In this document: piece by piece, positions 1 to 11,299 of the stretch
Layout of the letters: every line of letters begins with the position of its first letter
Position numbering within the stretch: the stretch's first letter is position 1
DNA from: Chlorophyllum brunneum
Lineage: Eukaryota > Basidiomycota > Agaricomycetes > Agaricales > Agaricaceae
Assembly (NCBI GenBank): GCA_963576785.1
Contig: OY756142.1
Span: forward strand, 2,914,001-2,978,000
Length of the DNA: 64,000 bases
Direction: 5' to 3'
Made by a program: the position numbers and the translations under genes
Notes under the pieces: generated by a model
Databases searched by the model: none
What the model was told of the DNA's origin: nothing
What the model saw: only the letters and a program-made list of their open reading frames with translations

Positions 1-1137
1 CGCTAGATATGGCACAAGCCACTGAATGGTCCCTGGTCGACCCTCCAGGATCTCCAGGTTGGGTAAAATTGTGTCTTTTGTCGCGGATGGTGGTGTATCC
101 TTGTCTTCGGAATAGGGGTCATAAGAAAGATTAAGGTCGAGGGTAAGGAATCTGATACTCGAATTATTGGAAAGGAGCCTGAACAAGGACCCTCGTTGCA
201 GTCGTGCGTAATGCGGGTCTTTCAACACGAGCGTCTGGAGATATGGGAGGAAGACAGATTTGCTGAGTTTCGACCATGCCCAGTACGAGCATTCGAGGCC
301 CTGGTATCCAGAGGATTCAATCGTTAGATGTCGGATGGACCGAGATGTGCGATGAAGAACTTCGACGGTGTGATCAAGAAAGTCGTACATGAAGAAAAGT
401 GTAGTAGCAAAGATAATCCTCTGCGAGCCCGAGGAGGCGGGGAGAGTCGCATTGCTTGGCAAGGATGACGAAAATGGCCTCACAGCCCGAAACAAACGGG
501 ATACGACCGTGAGGTTCTGTTTGTTTGTGAGTGAGCGTGGTGGGGATTTATGCCAAGATATACGGTCTGGCAAGCGGCCGTTGGTGACCTCAATACGGGT
601 GCAACCGATTGATACCGCTGCACGTAACACCTGAGAAATGATCTTCGCCCAAGTCTGCTGTTCCGACTCTATCATCCGGTGGCGCGACTCGGAGCACCTT
701 TGCAAAGATTCGGTAGTGTGCTCGACCGTGATATGGAGCTTCAGAAGTTCCAAAGAGCCAGGGGTGCAATGTGATAAGAGGTTACCCAAGTTTTGCATAT
801 CATCCAGGAAATGGTGTGCATCATCTCGTACTGCGGAATATACGATCGAAGTAACTCGAGGGAAGCAGGGAGCCATAACGATCAAAGAAATCGTTCCTAC
901 TGGTGCGTCTTGGCGAATTACCAGCTCTGAGTGACTGTGCATGCGTTCGAGCGTTGTTGGCGGGGCTAGCCTGTGCAATACTGCCTGACCCAGCATGTGG
1001 CAGACCTTGCCCAGCCTCAAGATCGAAGGAGCATCGAGGCAATCCATGATCAAATCAAGGATTTCGATGGGAAGATTGTCTAAGGCTGGTCGAGTCTCTT
1101 GGGCCATTTGCGTTTCGGAGGGGTGAATGAATTGCAT
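1..1137 (-). CDS. F-box type protein, partial (C-terminus beyond the left edge)
   Basis: The minus strand is open without a stop from an ATG at 1137 to the window edge, about 379 codons; a second in-frame ATG lies at 1107. The N-terminus has an F-box-like signature at about residues 17-55 (LDNLPIEILDLIMDCLDAPS, followed by the ILRLGKVCHMLG turn), the usual Skp1-binding module of SCF ubiquitin ligase adaptors. The rest is leucine-rich with spaced LTL/LEIL stretches such as RHLTIESSGYQGLECSYW and RFLTLDLNLS, typical of the degenerate LRR-like C-terminal part of Agaricomycete F-box proteins. Because the frame has no stop inside the window, it is partial at the 3' end. No intron is needed in the visible part. 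The target is unknown. The F-box assignment rests on the motif only; an unrelated leucine-rich protein is less likely. Confidence 0.7.
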   Translation of the reverse strand, partial: MQFIHPSETQMAQETRPALDNLPIEILDLIMDCLDAPSILRLGKVCHMLGQAVLHRLAPPTTLERMHSHSELVIRQDAPVGTISLIVMAPCFPRVTSIVYSAVRDDAHHFLDDMQNLGNLLSHCTPGSLELLKLHITVEHTTESLQRCSESRHRMIESEQQTWAKIISQVLRAAVSIGCTRIEVTNGRLPDRISWHKSPPRSLTNKQNLTVVSRLFRAVRPFSSSLPSNATLPASSGSQRIIFATTLFFMYDFLDHTVEVLHRTSRSIRHLTIESSGYQGLECSYWAWSKLSKSVFLPYLQTLVLKDPHYARLQRGSLFRLLSNNSSIRFLTLDLNLSYDPYSEDKDTPPSATKDTILPNLEILEGRPGTIQWLVPYLA

Positions 1138-1329
1138 TGTGTGCTTTCGTTCTTGATATATGTTGGGTAGTTATCGCAGTGGTAAGCCTGCGGCCTGTCA
1201 AGGTCGTGGCGGTATCGTAAGACTGACGCGGTCTACGTATCTGTGACGGGGAAGAGTCATGGCCTGGAAAACTGCGGAATGATGTTATGGAACGTGTTGA
1301 TGGGCAAGCGCAGGGATGGAACAAGATTC

Positions 1330-1335
1330 AAAAAA
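1330..1335 (-). terminator. RNA polymerase III terminator of tRNA-Ser
   Basis: Six consecutive T residues on the minus strand, two bases after the tRNA discriminator base, form the expected Pol III stop signal. Confidence 0.8.
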
Positions 1336-1337
1336 GT

Positions 1338-1434
1338 CGTCACCTGTGCGATTCGAACACACGCGGTCAAAGACCAACCGCTGGCAGCTACATGTAGTAG
1401 CAGGCGATCCCGTTAACCACTCCGGCAAAGTGAC
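1338..1434 (-). tRNA. tRNA-Ser(GCT) with a 15-nt intron
   Basis: Read on the minus strand, 97 nt fold into a complete class II tRNA. It has a 7-bp acceptor (GTCACTT with AGGTGAC, discriminator G), a D arm with GAGTGGTTAA, a 5-bp anticodon stem (ATCGC/GCGGT), anticodon GCT and a long variable arm (GGTC-TTT-GACC). The T arm is GTGTG-TTCGAAT-CGCAC. A 15-nt intron sits one base 3' of the anticodon, the canonical position. The mature tRNA is 82 nt before CCA addition. The internal A and B boxes are intact and a T-run follows. It decodes AGC/AGU serine codons. Confidence 0.93.
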
Positions 1435-1527
1435 TTATGAGGGCGACGTCGCTGGATCATTATAACCGTGAGAAGGACTCAGGCCAATCTGGTGATGTTT
1501 GCAAACCATGAATTTGTTTCTTTTCAG

Positions 1528-3440
1528 ATGCGCTTACGCGTCCAGACGTTTCCTCCCCTGCCAGACCTCAAAGCTTGGTTTATCCCAGATGCTAAAGTAG
1601 CGCAAAATTCTATATCCGGACTTAAACATGCTTTATGCTCGAGTATAGCCGTGCTGAGAGATGCTGGTGTCCAACGAGACGATATTCAATTACTATTGGA
1701 CGACTTCGAACTCTTGAACGAGACCCCGCTTGTTGCGGCTCTCAGGGATGGAGATCTTGTGGTCCTAAGGGCTCTTCCTGGCTATGGGCAGTCTGAGCAG
1801 CTCAAACTCGAGGAAAAAGGCGGGTTTTCGTCGTGTACTGTTGATGGTGCTCGTGTTGATGTTTTTTTATCGGTAGACATAAAACAACGGCTATCGAAGA
1901 AGAGAAAACGCGACGGCAAAGAGAAATTTGCGAGGAACACGAGAAGGCGCGGAGTGAGGAAGCGTGAAGAGTCTAGTTCGGATGATGAGACCAGCTCCTC
2001 GTCTTCGTCCTCTTCTTCGTCCTCAAGTTCCTCATCCACAAGTTCATCGTCATCGACATCTTCTTCGCCGTCCTCGGATTCCTCCGACTCCGGGTCTACA
2101 TCGTCCTCACCTTCATCCGCCCCCCCTGTACGATCGTCCAAATTGGGAGGACGGACGGCTCGGCCAAAAGCTCTTCCACGACTTGGTCCATCTACTTCTG
2201 TTGCCGTTGCTCCTAAATCGCAGCCCATGGGACCTATCGTTCCCCCTGGTCAGGGAAAACCAACGACACACGCTCGAAACCTCCGGCGCAAACGTCTACG
2301 CGCAGCACAAGCCGAAGCAGATGCTACTCAAGCTCTTACCTCACCGCCTCAAGGCGTGTCGGATATCAATGCTATACCTCTTGGTCCACGTTTACTTAAA
2401 CAGCAGTCCACAGAACCAGTCAATTCGAAGGGAGTGGAGAGGGAAGCGAACCAGATGATCGAGGCGGAGGATGATACTCAGCCAGAAGTTGGGATTGAAG
2501 ATAGAGGGGAGATTATGATGGCTTTTCTGAGTAATAAAAACAAAAGGAGGGGGTACAAACAATTTTTGAGGAAGCCCGTACCAAAGAAGATTGTATTTAC
2601 GGAGGACGGAGGGGCCCTTGGGCAGACATTAACTTCGACCGTTGCTTTAGCGCCATCAACTAGTCCGCGGGCTTCGACCTCGAGGTTCACAATTCAACCT
2701 CTACCCGATGTTCCTCAGCCTCCAACACAACAGCAACGACTACCCCTTCGTCTTATAACACCATCTGAAATACAAGAACGTGGAGAACTACCTCCAAATA
2801 TGTTCGTCACTAGCGTTGATGTCGAAACCGATCTTTGGGGCTCGAAAAGGAAGAAAAAGAAGAAGGCTAATATCGAACATCGGTATGACCATTCCTATGG
2901 TAATGGTCCCGAGTACGAGGCGGATTTGGATGTGGCTCTCTCGTACGGCGACGGCGAAAATGGGGAGAACCACAATGGATCGAGACTAGAAACCCAGTTC
3001 CGGCCGCTTGAAGGGTCTCAGCCGATGTCATTAACGACGGAGTCCGTATTTGACTGGCATAAAGCCGAGAAATCCTTTGACAATGCCTTGAAAGTGACTC
3101 AAATAAATGATCTTGAGTCGACACATGTAGTTGGATGGAAGGTACGTTATCCAATCTACCTCCATCTTTCTGATAGTTGATTCTTTCACAGAACCTGGAG
3201 CTCAATCCGCAGACGTTCACGCCAGAAATACTTCTGACCACTGGCAGGGTCCTAGAAGTATCAGATGCTACGTCATCAGTCAAAATACAGCGTCTCCTCA
3301 GACCTATTGACCTCAATTCCGGTTCGTCTGGGTTTCTTGCACCTTTGGAGCCGGACACAGAGGGGGGAGAGGGGGAGGTGGAAGAGTACCAATGGGCCGA
3401 TATTCAAAACCTAGGATGGCGGATCCTGCAAGCGCCCTAG
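1528..3440 (+). CDS. Coilin orthologue (Cajal body scaffold)
   Basis: Two exons, 1528-3141 and 3192-3440, with a 50-nt GT-AG intron (gtacgt...cacag), give about 620 aa. Residues 1-90 match the coilin N-terminal ubiquitin-like self-association domain: MRLRVQTFPPLPDLKAWF, an SGLKHALCSS helix, LLLDDFELL and a DGDLVVLRAL strand. The middle is basic and disordered, with KR-rich stretches (nuclear localisation) and a serine run at about residues 170-215. The C-terminus, about residues 520-620, fits the atypical Tudor domain of coilin: HVVGWKV, LELNPQTFTPEI, GRVLEVSD and EYQWADIQNLGW. Coilin organises snRNP and snoRNP maturation in the nucleus. The frame is open from 1468, but that begins with GTG. 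I chose the ATG at 1528 because coilins start directly with this strand and the bases before it (tttcttttcag) look like a 5'UTR intron acceptor; an ATG at 1495 is the alternative. Confidence 0.82.
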
Positions 3441-3468
3441 TCTTGCGCATGGCTACATTCACTTTGAT

Positions 3469-3795
3469 TCACCACCCACGCCAACCCGAAATCTGATCTC
3501 GTAATTCCTCGCTCAAACCGTCTAGCGTCCCACCAGAAAACAGGCTTAGCCCGATTGCACCCTGTTCCCACCGTTCATGGGCTATGCCCTCTCTTTCCCG
3601 AGGATACTTAGCTGCTTTTCGCAGGTCCCGTGTTCCCCTTGCAAATATCGATCCCATTGTCCCTGATAGTAGTCCCATAATCCTCGCGGGACCCAACATC
3701 TGAATGTCTGAATGACGGATACTCCACACAGTTCCGATGACGCTTTTGAATTCAGCAGCCATAAACCCTCCTGCGAGATGTATTGACTCGTTCAC
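3469..3795 (-). CDS. Small hypothetical protein
   Basis: An uninterrupted 108-codon ORF converges on the coilin gene and ends 28 bp from its stop. It starts MNESIHLAGGFMAAEF and contains a glycine-spaced stretch (GLLSGTMGSIFARG) followed by a charged helix (RDLRKAAKYPREREGIAHERW). I recognise no domain. The ORF may be the 3' exon of a longer gene, since acceptor-like sequence lies upstream, but no convincing first exon was found. Chance ORF status is possible. Confidence 0.3.
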   Translation of the reverse strand: MNESIHLAGGFMAAEFKSVIGTVWSIRHSDIQMLGPARIMGLLSGTMGSIFARGTRDLRKAAKYPREREGIAHERWEQGAIGLSLFSGGTLDGLSEELRDQISGWRGW

Positions 3796-5159
3796 TGTGT
3801 TACTTTCATCCCGTGTCGCTGTCCAGCGTGCCTAAAAAAATGCCTACTACGCCGAACGGAAGTCGTCGACCAATAATCACTCCAGCTTGAGGATTCCGTT
3901 ATTGAGAATAAGACCGCTTTTTAAGGGCTTGTCGCGGCCTGCATGACAAGCCGGATGCACACATGACTGTGCTCGATGAGCAGCTTCGTCTTGGAGTTGG
4001 ACAGTATCAGCCAGGATAAATGAGGCTTCACAAGATCAGAAATGATGTCGATTTCTTCCCGAAGGCGAGCCAACGGGAACCAACCCTCAAGCTTGTTCAT
4101 ACCTACAACTGTCATCCGGATGTCTCCTCCTCTACATATATTGGTGCATATTCCTGCATGTGCCTTGATCAGAGCTCCCAGTGTTTAAGTGTAGGATTGT
4201 GTACCTGGGCGGTCGATTGGCGCTACACATGGAGGACAACTCGGGTAAAAATATCGCAAGGGCAGCACCAGATCCGACCAGCGTCAATGCCATCCTGTTA
4301 GAGCCGGATCAGTAATCCCAAACCTATGGCGACTCACAGAGCGGTGTTCGCCTTGTAGATTTCCATGAATATTCTTTTCTGGACACCAGTGGCTCCGATA
4401 TCCATAGGGTCTAAAGTGATTGGAATTTACATGTTCAACATCCCGAAGCCTGGTCCACTGTCTTGGGGTTTCAACCTACCACAGTCGAGGCCGAGTGGCT
4501 AGGGACGGGAAACTACCTAGATGCTCCGCAGTGGAGTACCGGAAGATATTGACCAAAATAAGGACTAAGCCAGGATTTGACGGGCTGTTTCCGTCATCAG
4601 CGCTTCAGCAGTCTCAGCGATATGACTCATAGGCGCAAATAAAGCCCTGGCCGTTTTAAACCTTGTTAAAGACGGTCAGCAGATTCACGACGAGACTAGC
4701 AGTGCCCTACACCCTTGTATTATTGTAACGCCCTCGGATGGGGGGATTGACGATGGAAATGGTGGAGACTCTAAACGAGCTGGGCGGCCATGGAAACCAA
4801 TGCATTCTTAAAGGTTTATTGACTCAAATGAGTTTTGAGCGATACTCACTCGGTTGTTCAAAGACATTATTGTCCCTGTATTTGATGAGCTTGACAAAGG
4901 CAGAAGGAGCTACCAGGAGGAAGTATTGATTAGATTGATAGTTGATGTGTAGAAATCGCCCAGTTATATGACCCTCCAATCAAAATCAAGGCCTTGGCCT
5001 GAATTCGTATGTATCATCCGTCTCAACACAGACAGAACCTGAAGTTCCAGGGAATCTTCTGCTGACAGAGGGATTCTCCAAGGTTTGAACACCCAACAAT
5101 GATACTGGGGGCGATGCCGGAACAGACTCCGAAGCAGTCAAAATGAATGATTAAGAAAG
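3796..5159. other. Intergenic, no recognisable gene
   Basis: Only short overlapping ORFs in several frames occur here, without a recognisable motif or consistent splice signals. I see no repeat shared with the rest of the window. Confidence 0.5.
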
Positions 5160-7731
5160 CTACAAGCATGTGGTAGCGTAATATCATCACGGTCCCAGAC
5201 ATCTCGAAGCGTCTGGCGAGTGCTGTTCATGTCACATCAACAAGAAACCACTACTTCATCTGAGTTAATAACACTTTAAATGAGCGTCACTTGTCAATCA
5301 CAGGAAGTCTGGAGTTGGGAGTGCCCGTGATGGAGAATGCGACTGAATAATCAATTATTCCCCATGGCTGGTGACTGGTGATCATCCACACATCTATTTC
5401 CAAGGCGCAGTGCTCATGTATCCCCAGAACACCTATTACCTCCACAGCTCAGAGCTTCTGAGCCTGATAAGATCTGCGGCAATAGGATAGAAGTGGAGGG
5501 ATTGTCCCAATTCTTCCTCTTGATGATCAGCTTTGGGTTTCGACGACGCTTCTATGAATATTAGGCGTGTCCATGAACGCCACCTTTCTGGATATTCTAC
5601 CATGATAGATAATAAAAGGGCGTCATTCTGAACGCAAGTAGCTAATGACACTGGTGCGCGAAGCTGATATGTTCATCATTATCGTGAATGATGATGCTAT
5701 CGTTATAAGTTGCATGCCAACGATTTTTCGCATCATCCAAGCGTTCGGGATCCCCCGGACCGGCCACTGGCACGTCAAATTACTTGTGACTTGTTTTTTA
5801 GTACCCAGCTTCTGCGCGAATACGTAGAAGATATGGCTGCGCTATTTGACATGGCTTCTGATGCTGTGGATGACAGTATGACAGTATATCTGGACACATC
5901 CCGCAACACAATATATCTTGTGGTATGACAGGGACACCGCCTTAGGGTATTCGGCAACTTCACATGCAATCAGTCGTACAAACAGACTCTACTCATGTCG
6001 ACACGTAGATTGTCTCTTTCTCCGTGACCTCCTTACGTCTCCTGTGTCGAAACCTTGCCCGATAGTGATCGGCAGTTGGTCGTGGTTGATTAGACCGACC
6101 GTAGCTACATCGCTACCTCAACCCCACCGTGATCGGCGGTCTAGAAGGGTACGTCCGCCACAAACTCGGTTCTCCTTGTCAGGAGGGAAAGGGCCAAGGA
6201 AGTGACACTCAACCAGACTCGCTGCAGCCGCTGCGACTAATCTCAGTCATATCCAGAGGACAAGGAAAATTAACGTACGTCTTCTCCGAGAGCCTCCTTA
6301 GAACCGTAATTCCGTACTAATTCATGCATCAGAATTGTTAATCATATGCCGTCTTTCAGGCAAAAATGTCATTGACAGCTGCTGTATTCGCTCCAAATCC
6401 ATTGAGGCATGGTAGAGCTGACCTGTGCATCCCTTTAGTTTTTTGATTGGCTCCATACCCTTGACATCAAAGTCCCCTTGTGTGAAGATGTGAACGGAAC
6501 CTAAGTTACGAAACTCCTGCATCCTCTCACACGCTCCGTGCTCATGGACAATATTATTATGTCACTGTGTAATACTTCGTATCTCGTCGATGAGATGAGA
6601 TAAACGAACCTTTTTCGTTACATACGACTGATAGGACTGTGAGATGGTGCGACACCTACTACATTTCTCCTTAACCACCAATTCATTCATTAACAACGTA
6701 GATTTTGAAGCGTAAACGTTTTGCGGTTGCCTCCACACTACCGTCAGCCGTGGAAGTGAATCGCATGAAGGCTCTCGCACTACATCGAAACCTTCTGATT
6801 CAGGTTATTTGTTACTGGTCAACTTCGCGCGGCGCTTAGTATTCATTGCCTGCGAAGGGAATGTCAAACGATGCAGTTACCGTGATAGGAGTAGGCTGTA
6901 GGCAGCCCAAGAACTTTCGGTGTGTGTCCGTAATCACCGTGACTTATTGGCGAAGATATTTAGGTTCCGGTGCGTTGCACATATTCTCACTGTAAAAATA
7001 TGATCTCAATGATTGCGATTCTCTTTCTCACTTATAACCCAGGGTCGAGAGCTGCATTATGCAATGTTGCGCCCTGATCGTAAGCTCAAGGAGACATCTT
7101 GAAGGTGTGGTGCCTTTTACGGAGGTTCTGTTGTATGACTTGCGTACTGAGTGACCTCACCATTTAGACCATGTCCTTTTGTCTCTGCTTTTGTGGCCTT
7201 TGTATAGAACTCGGGTTTGACAACAATCATTAATCAAAATTGATACGAAGTTTGTATTCCGGGATTGAAATTTGATCGACGCTGAACTGCACCATAGTGA
7301 TCCCCTACCACAGCTGTTTCCCAACGCACACGTCCCATAATTATCGTAGGTGCTCCTTCTGGCTCCACAGTAACTGACAGTTTTGGATACACGGATCCTG
7401 ACCTTGCACATATTTAGACAAGACTACGTGGTAATTACACAGCACGAAGCCCTATTTAGACCTTGGGAGGACACATGAGTTCGAACTGGCTATTCGGACC
7501 TTCGGACCTTCGCTTACCACTATTAGGTTTTGTTGAAAACACGGGTAACCGTTTGAAGAAATGGTAATGCAACCTGTGTCGGCCGAACTTCAAGGACAGC
7601 AAGCCCTTACAGCGCGAGAGATACAAGCTAATGTGAGATTCTGATTCTCAAAGTTGGAAACAAATTGACCAGCTGCAATGGAATTGTGCTAGTGAGCTAC
7701 TTCCTAAAAGATACACAGGTAGAGCTATCGT

Positions 7732-9196
7732 ATGACTTCTGGACCAGTCGCCAGCATTACTATCATGGTGGGTGCCGTTGATCATCCATGCTCATAATAG
7801 TAAGGGAGTCATTGACAGGTCCTGGACTGGTTGTATACTCTCGACCTGGAAGTATCCCTAGTATGGGCTTCTAAATGGAGTATGCCCAAGGTCTTGTACC
7901 TGCTTGCACGCTATTTACCGTTCACGAACGTTGCGATCTTGTTGGCCTGTGAGCCCCTTGTCTCTTTGCTTTCCCTGCAATTATTTAGCTTGTCCGCGTA
8001 GACAAGGTTTCGTCAACACCTTCTCCAGCAGCCTGTAAGGCAACATATACATACCTCGCAAGTAAATCTGATCTGGCCGGTTCTCCCGGTTTTTCTCTAT
8101 TTACTGATTTACGTCCAAACAGTCATCTTGATCCTGGGTGTTGCATGTGGAGAAAGTATGTCTGATCCATGGAATGCGGTTATCATTCACTATGGTGGAA
8201 CTCAATCACTTCGTTGATAGTAATTTTTGCTCTGAGAACCTGGGCGGTTCGGGGAAAGAACAAACTCCTCGCATATGCCCTTACCATATTCTCCCTTGGC
8301 ACCCTCACAGTGGAGCTTGTCCTTGCCTGGTTGTCCACCCATCGTGTGACGCGTATGTGGCTTTGTTCACTTTTATCATCTGGATCCCTGTCGAAGTCAT
8401 TGAACAGAGCAGACTCCAGCGTCTTCGGGTTGCAGCGTAGGAAATCTAAAGAATTCAGTCGTATCGGTTGGGTACATCCTACTAATGGTTTATGATACGT
8501 GTACGTTCACTCACTGTCACCTTAATGCCCTTATCGCTTCACCTGATATCTTGAGAATGCATCATTACACTCACACAAAAAAACAACAAGCCTTCTCATT
8601 TTGATGGTTATCCGTGGTATCTCGATCTGTGAGTACAGTCTGCAGTTGGGAGGACTTGGTAAACCAGGCCGTTATAAATTTGTAAAAGAACAGTTAGAAC
8701 TGGAGGATACTCACGACTTGTGCGTGTTGTGTATCGGGATGGTGAACATTCTTCAACCATTTTTGCCAAATCTAGACACTCATTTTAATTTTACCTTGAT
8801 TTTTACAGGTATTGTATATTACTTTTATCAATTCGGTATGTTTTCTATGACAAGGGGCGCAACGGTCAACATATGTGGTTATCTAGTTCTTTCACTCATG
8901 AATGTCATTGCATTCCTCATATTTCCGGTGTGTTTGGTTTCTTATCTATGGACATCTGTCTTACCATTTTCGGAAGGACTACTCTCAAGGCTTGTTCGCC
9001 ATGTACGCACGACCCTCAGATCTCAGAGCTGGGTCTCTCCCATTGATAAGGGTTCCACGGTCACAGAATTCAGTGGGTAGCACATACCATCTTTGCTTGT
9101 AGAACGGTCCTGCACATACGGGAGCAAGGACTCCTGCAGGAAATGGAAGACCCGCCAAGCCTCACCCAGAATTTTGGACGTGATGTAGGACATTAG
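7732..9196 (+). pseudogene. Type I DUF6533 membrane protein, unit 1 copy, probably damaged
   Basis: Same exon plan as the intact copies at 12913 and 46133. It starts MTSGPVASITIM, then an exon reading VLDWLYTLDLEV...ARYLPF (the DUF6533 signature). Short exons follow in matching phase, encoding the FALRTWAVRGKNK segment, GYILLMVYDT, GGYSRLVRVVYRDG, IVYYFYQF and a final exon VAHTIFACRTVLHIREQ. Two splice junctions are altered. The acceptor before LLILMVIRG has become acaacaag|c instead of acaacag|gt, moving the junction by one base. At the last intron the donor context (gccatgtacg) no longer leaves the frame needed by the final exon. Unusual splicing could rescue the first lesion. I treat the gene as likely non-functional, but RNA could overturn that. 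Confidence 0.55.
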
Positions 9197-9399
9197 TACA
9201 TACATTGCGGAGTGACAATGATCCACTGACGGCAGGGATGGGACCTGGATGGGACCTTTGCTTTGCTCTGTAGTTGCTATGGTAAATATAACGAGATATT
9301 GATGTACAAAAGACTGGGTCTCAATAAGTGGGAAAGGTTATGAGAAACGCCGTGTCGTGAATCGTGTAATAGTGAACTAGAGGACTTTCCTTTCATGAA

Positions 9400-10010
9400 G
9401 TTCACAAAGTGTCTGAGAGACATAACTTGCTAGCATCATCTTCATGGTGCGGTTCCTCTTTCGAGTCCATGAATCCCGGATTTAGTTATAGGCCAATAAT
9501 CGCAGGTACTGGATTGGCTATATACCCTCGACTTGGAGGGGGCCTTCATCTGGAAATCGATGTGGACTTTCGCCAAAGTCTCGTATCTATTCGCGCGCTA
9601 TCTGCCATTTGTGGATAGCACTATCGTATTGTTTTGTGAGTCACTTACGCATCTATGAGGCATTGCCTCATGATCGAGCTCCTTGCAGACCGTTTTAGAT
9701 TTGCACTCTCTACCCGCACGTAAGTCTCCGATTTCTATCCAGTCACCCTCTTTGTGATCGATGTCGCATGTGCAGAATGTATGTTCCACTTGGTTGGTAT
9801 ATAGACAAACTTGATGCACCTGGTTTGATTACTCGACAGCTATTCTCACTCTGAGGACATGGGCAGTCTGGGAACGGGATAGACGCATAACATAATTTCC
9901 TCCTTTTTACCACAATCACTCGTGATTGGCCAGACTTATCTACATTGACACGTAAGCGACGCAGTTGGTCACCCCCGCCGTCGGATGCATCCTTCCCCAT
10001 AGTTGACCAC
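9400..10010 (+). pseudogene. Type II DUF6533 gene fragment, unit 1
   Basis: An exon with WLYTLDLEGAFIWKSMWTF and ARYLPFVDST matches exon 2 of the intact type II gene at 49139. Later parts match its exons for FVIDVACAE and LRTWAVW. The LRTWAVW exon carries a short deletion after the ERDRRIT codons that shifts it into a stop, and sequence similarity stops near 10010 before the 3' exons. It is a truncated, frameshifted copy. Confidence 0.65.
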
Positions 10011-10127
10011 TAGTGGCACCAATCAGTCATCGATCGGGCTAACATAAAACAGCACACAAAAGACATTCTTCACCTGTTATTGGAATTAGTATTCGTCGGT
10101 TATCACCGGAACTTTTTAAAGACCTTA

Positions 10128-10409
10128 CTAAATAAATATCACAGCCATGCTTCGGTGAACCCTTGAAGAAACCAAGCGGGGACAGCGCTGGGGCCAGATT
10201 TTCTTCTCTGCGACATCAAGTTGTTCCGGAAGATCCTGGAGAACAGGATGCAATGCCGGGTAGCGCTTCGCAGGCCGAATGGAAACGCCGCTGACATCGC
10301 ATACGACGGTGCCCTTTCTGAGTTTATTCCAGAGGAAATCTGTGGCGATGGTGCCGGAGTAAAATGATGTACGAGGAATTGCCAATAGTCGAGGAACACA
10401 TAGCCCCAC
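10128..10409 (-). pseudogene. O-methyltransferase remnant
   Basis: A 93-codon minus-strand frame reads DFLWNKLRKGTVVCDVSG, then RPAKRYPALHPVLQDLPEQ and AEKKIWPQRCP. This follows the core of fungal S-adenosylmethionine-dependent O-methyltransferases, where DFPW-x-LP-x-G-x-x-V-x-DVGGG is followed by a hydrophobic helix, VLQDLP and a W-P pair. The glycine-rich SAM loop, normally DVGGGxG, reads DVSGVS and several residues are missing after it. No upstream dimerisation domain or downstream catalytic histidine region is recognisable nearby. It is therefore a fragment sitting between duplicated units 1 and 2. Confidence 0.6.
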
Positions 10410-11299
10410 ACAATCATACCAGGACAGAAACGGGCTGCGCGTTTGGTTTGTTGGGGGGGGGGACTAGAAGAATGGCAGTGAGATGAGAATGTAAGATTGA
10501 GAGGGCCGGAACTTGTGTACCCCGGCAAGGCAATCGAAAAGTGTGTCATTGACGCCAATATTAGGACTTTTGTTTCTTTCGATTGGATTGGGAAACGGGT
10601 GGACCCACTGCCTCGATGTCAATCAATCGGATGTCGGTCATTCTGCTATCCACAATGGCAAACGAGACACATCGCTGTGGTCCCGCGCGCTTGGGAATCT
10701 GGCTGGAGATGTTTCGTATGGTTCTGATAGTGTTTGTGGGCGCGGGATGTGAACTTGGAGGCCATGGCCACCATGGAGATTGTCAGCGACATCCCCATGG
10801 AAGGGATGAATAACTAGTAGAAATCCTAGTATTGAGAGCTTTGAAGCTGACCTGTATGCTTTCCCGTATGGACTAAACGGTAGTACACGTAAAATTGTAC
10901 CTATATTACTGCTTCGAACCAGTTCGGGTTTCCATGGAATTGTGTCCATTAGGCTACCCAATGAAAGAACCACTCCAGACATTTGGGTGGTTAGATGTGG
11001 ACACAACTTTCCCCAAGCTTTCTCGTTTTGCATGAAAGAATAATACCACCCATTCCACGGAGACCAACAAAACATTATCACTATTTATTTCTTCGTGAGT
11101 TCTTGAAGGCTGTGAAGGGCGGGACCAGACAATCGAGGCCATCACGGGTGGCATTTCAAAAACGCCCAATGGAGGGGCCAAAATTTGCTTAGTTTACTCA
11201 CCGTATCCCTCATGCGCATGTCTTCTTCGTCTTTGTGCGTTTCACCTTGGAATCCTTTCTCCCGTCTGTCGCCGACCACGACACCACCCCATGAATGGA
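10410..11299. other. Spacer between duplicated units, no supported gene
   Basis: Overlapping minus-strand ORFs up to about 147 codons occur (10638-11081), but none has a motif I recognise and composition is unremarkable. A run of nine G residues sits near 10449. Confidence 0.4.

Larger units (their letters stand above)
5160..10015 (+). repeat. Duplicated block, unit 1 (type I plus type II DUF6533 genes and upstream remnants)
   Basis: This stretch is collinear with 11300-14460 plus 44045-44920 (unit 2) and with 44921-50501 (unit 3). Shared landmarks include a segment at 5165-5630 repeated at 11302-11665 (catcacggtccc, ccccagaacacctattacctcca, gcctgataagatc). Another is the minus-strand motif GGCTGQLYD or GCTGQLYH near 6410, 11770 and 44960. 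The DUF6533 copies follow. The upstream part (5160-7730) carries only broken frames; minus-strand pieces with a leucine-rich flavour suggest a decayed divergent gene, but I cannot name it. Confidence 0.7.

Noticed and set aside
1468..1527. Coilin start at 1468
   Set aside because: That codon is GTG. The stretch has a donor-like gtgaga and ends tttcttttcag, so a 5'UTR intron is more likely.
1782..2228. Acidic 148-codon minus-strand ORF inside coilin
   Set aside because: It is the antisense shadow of the serine-rich codon run in the coilin exon; its Asp/Glu runs mirror TCN and AGY serine codons.
5160..7730. A complete divergent F-box gene upstream of each type I DUF6533 gene
   Set aside because: Leucine-rich fragments and a conserved CTGQLY motif are visible, but no set of exons gives an open frame in any of the three copies.
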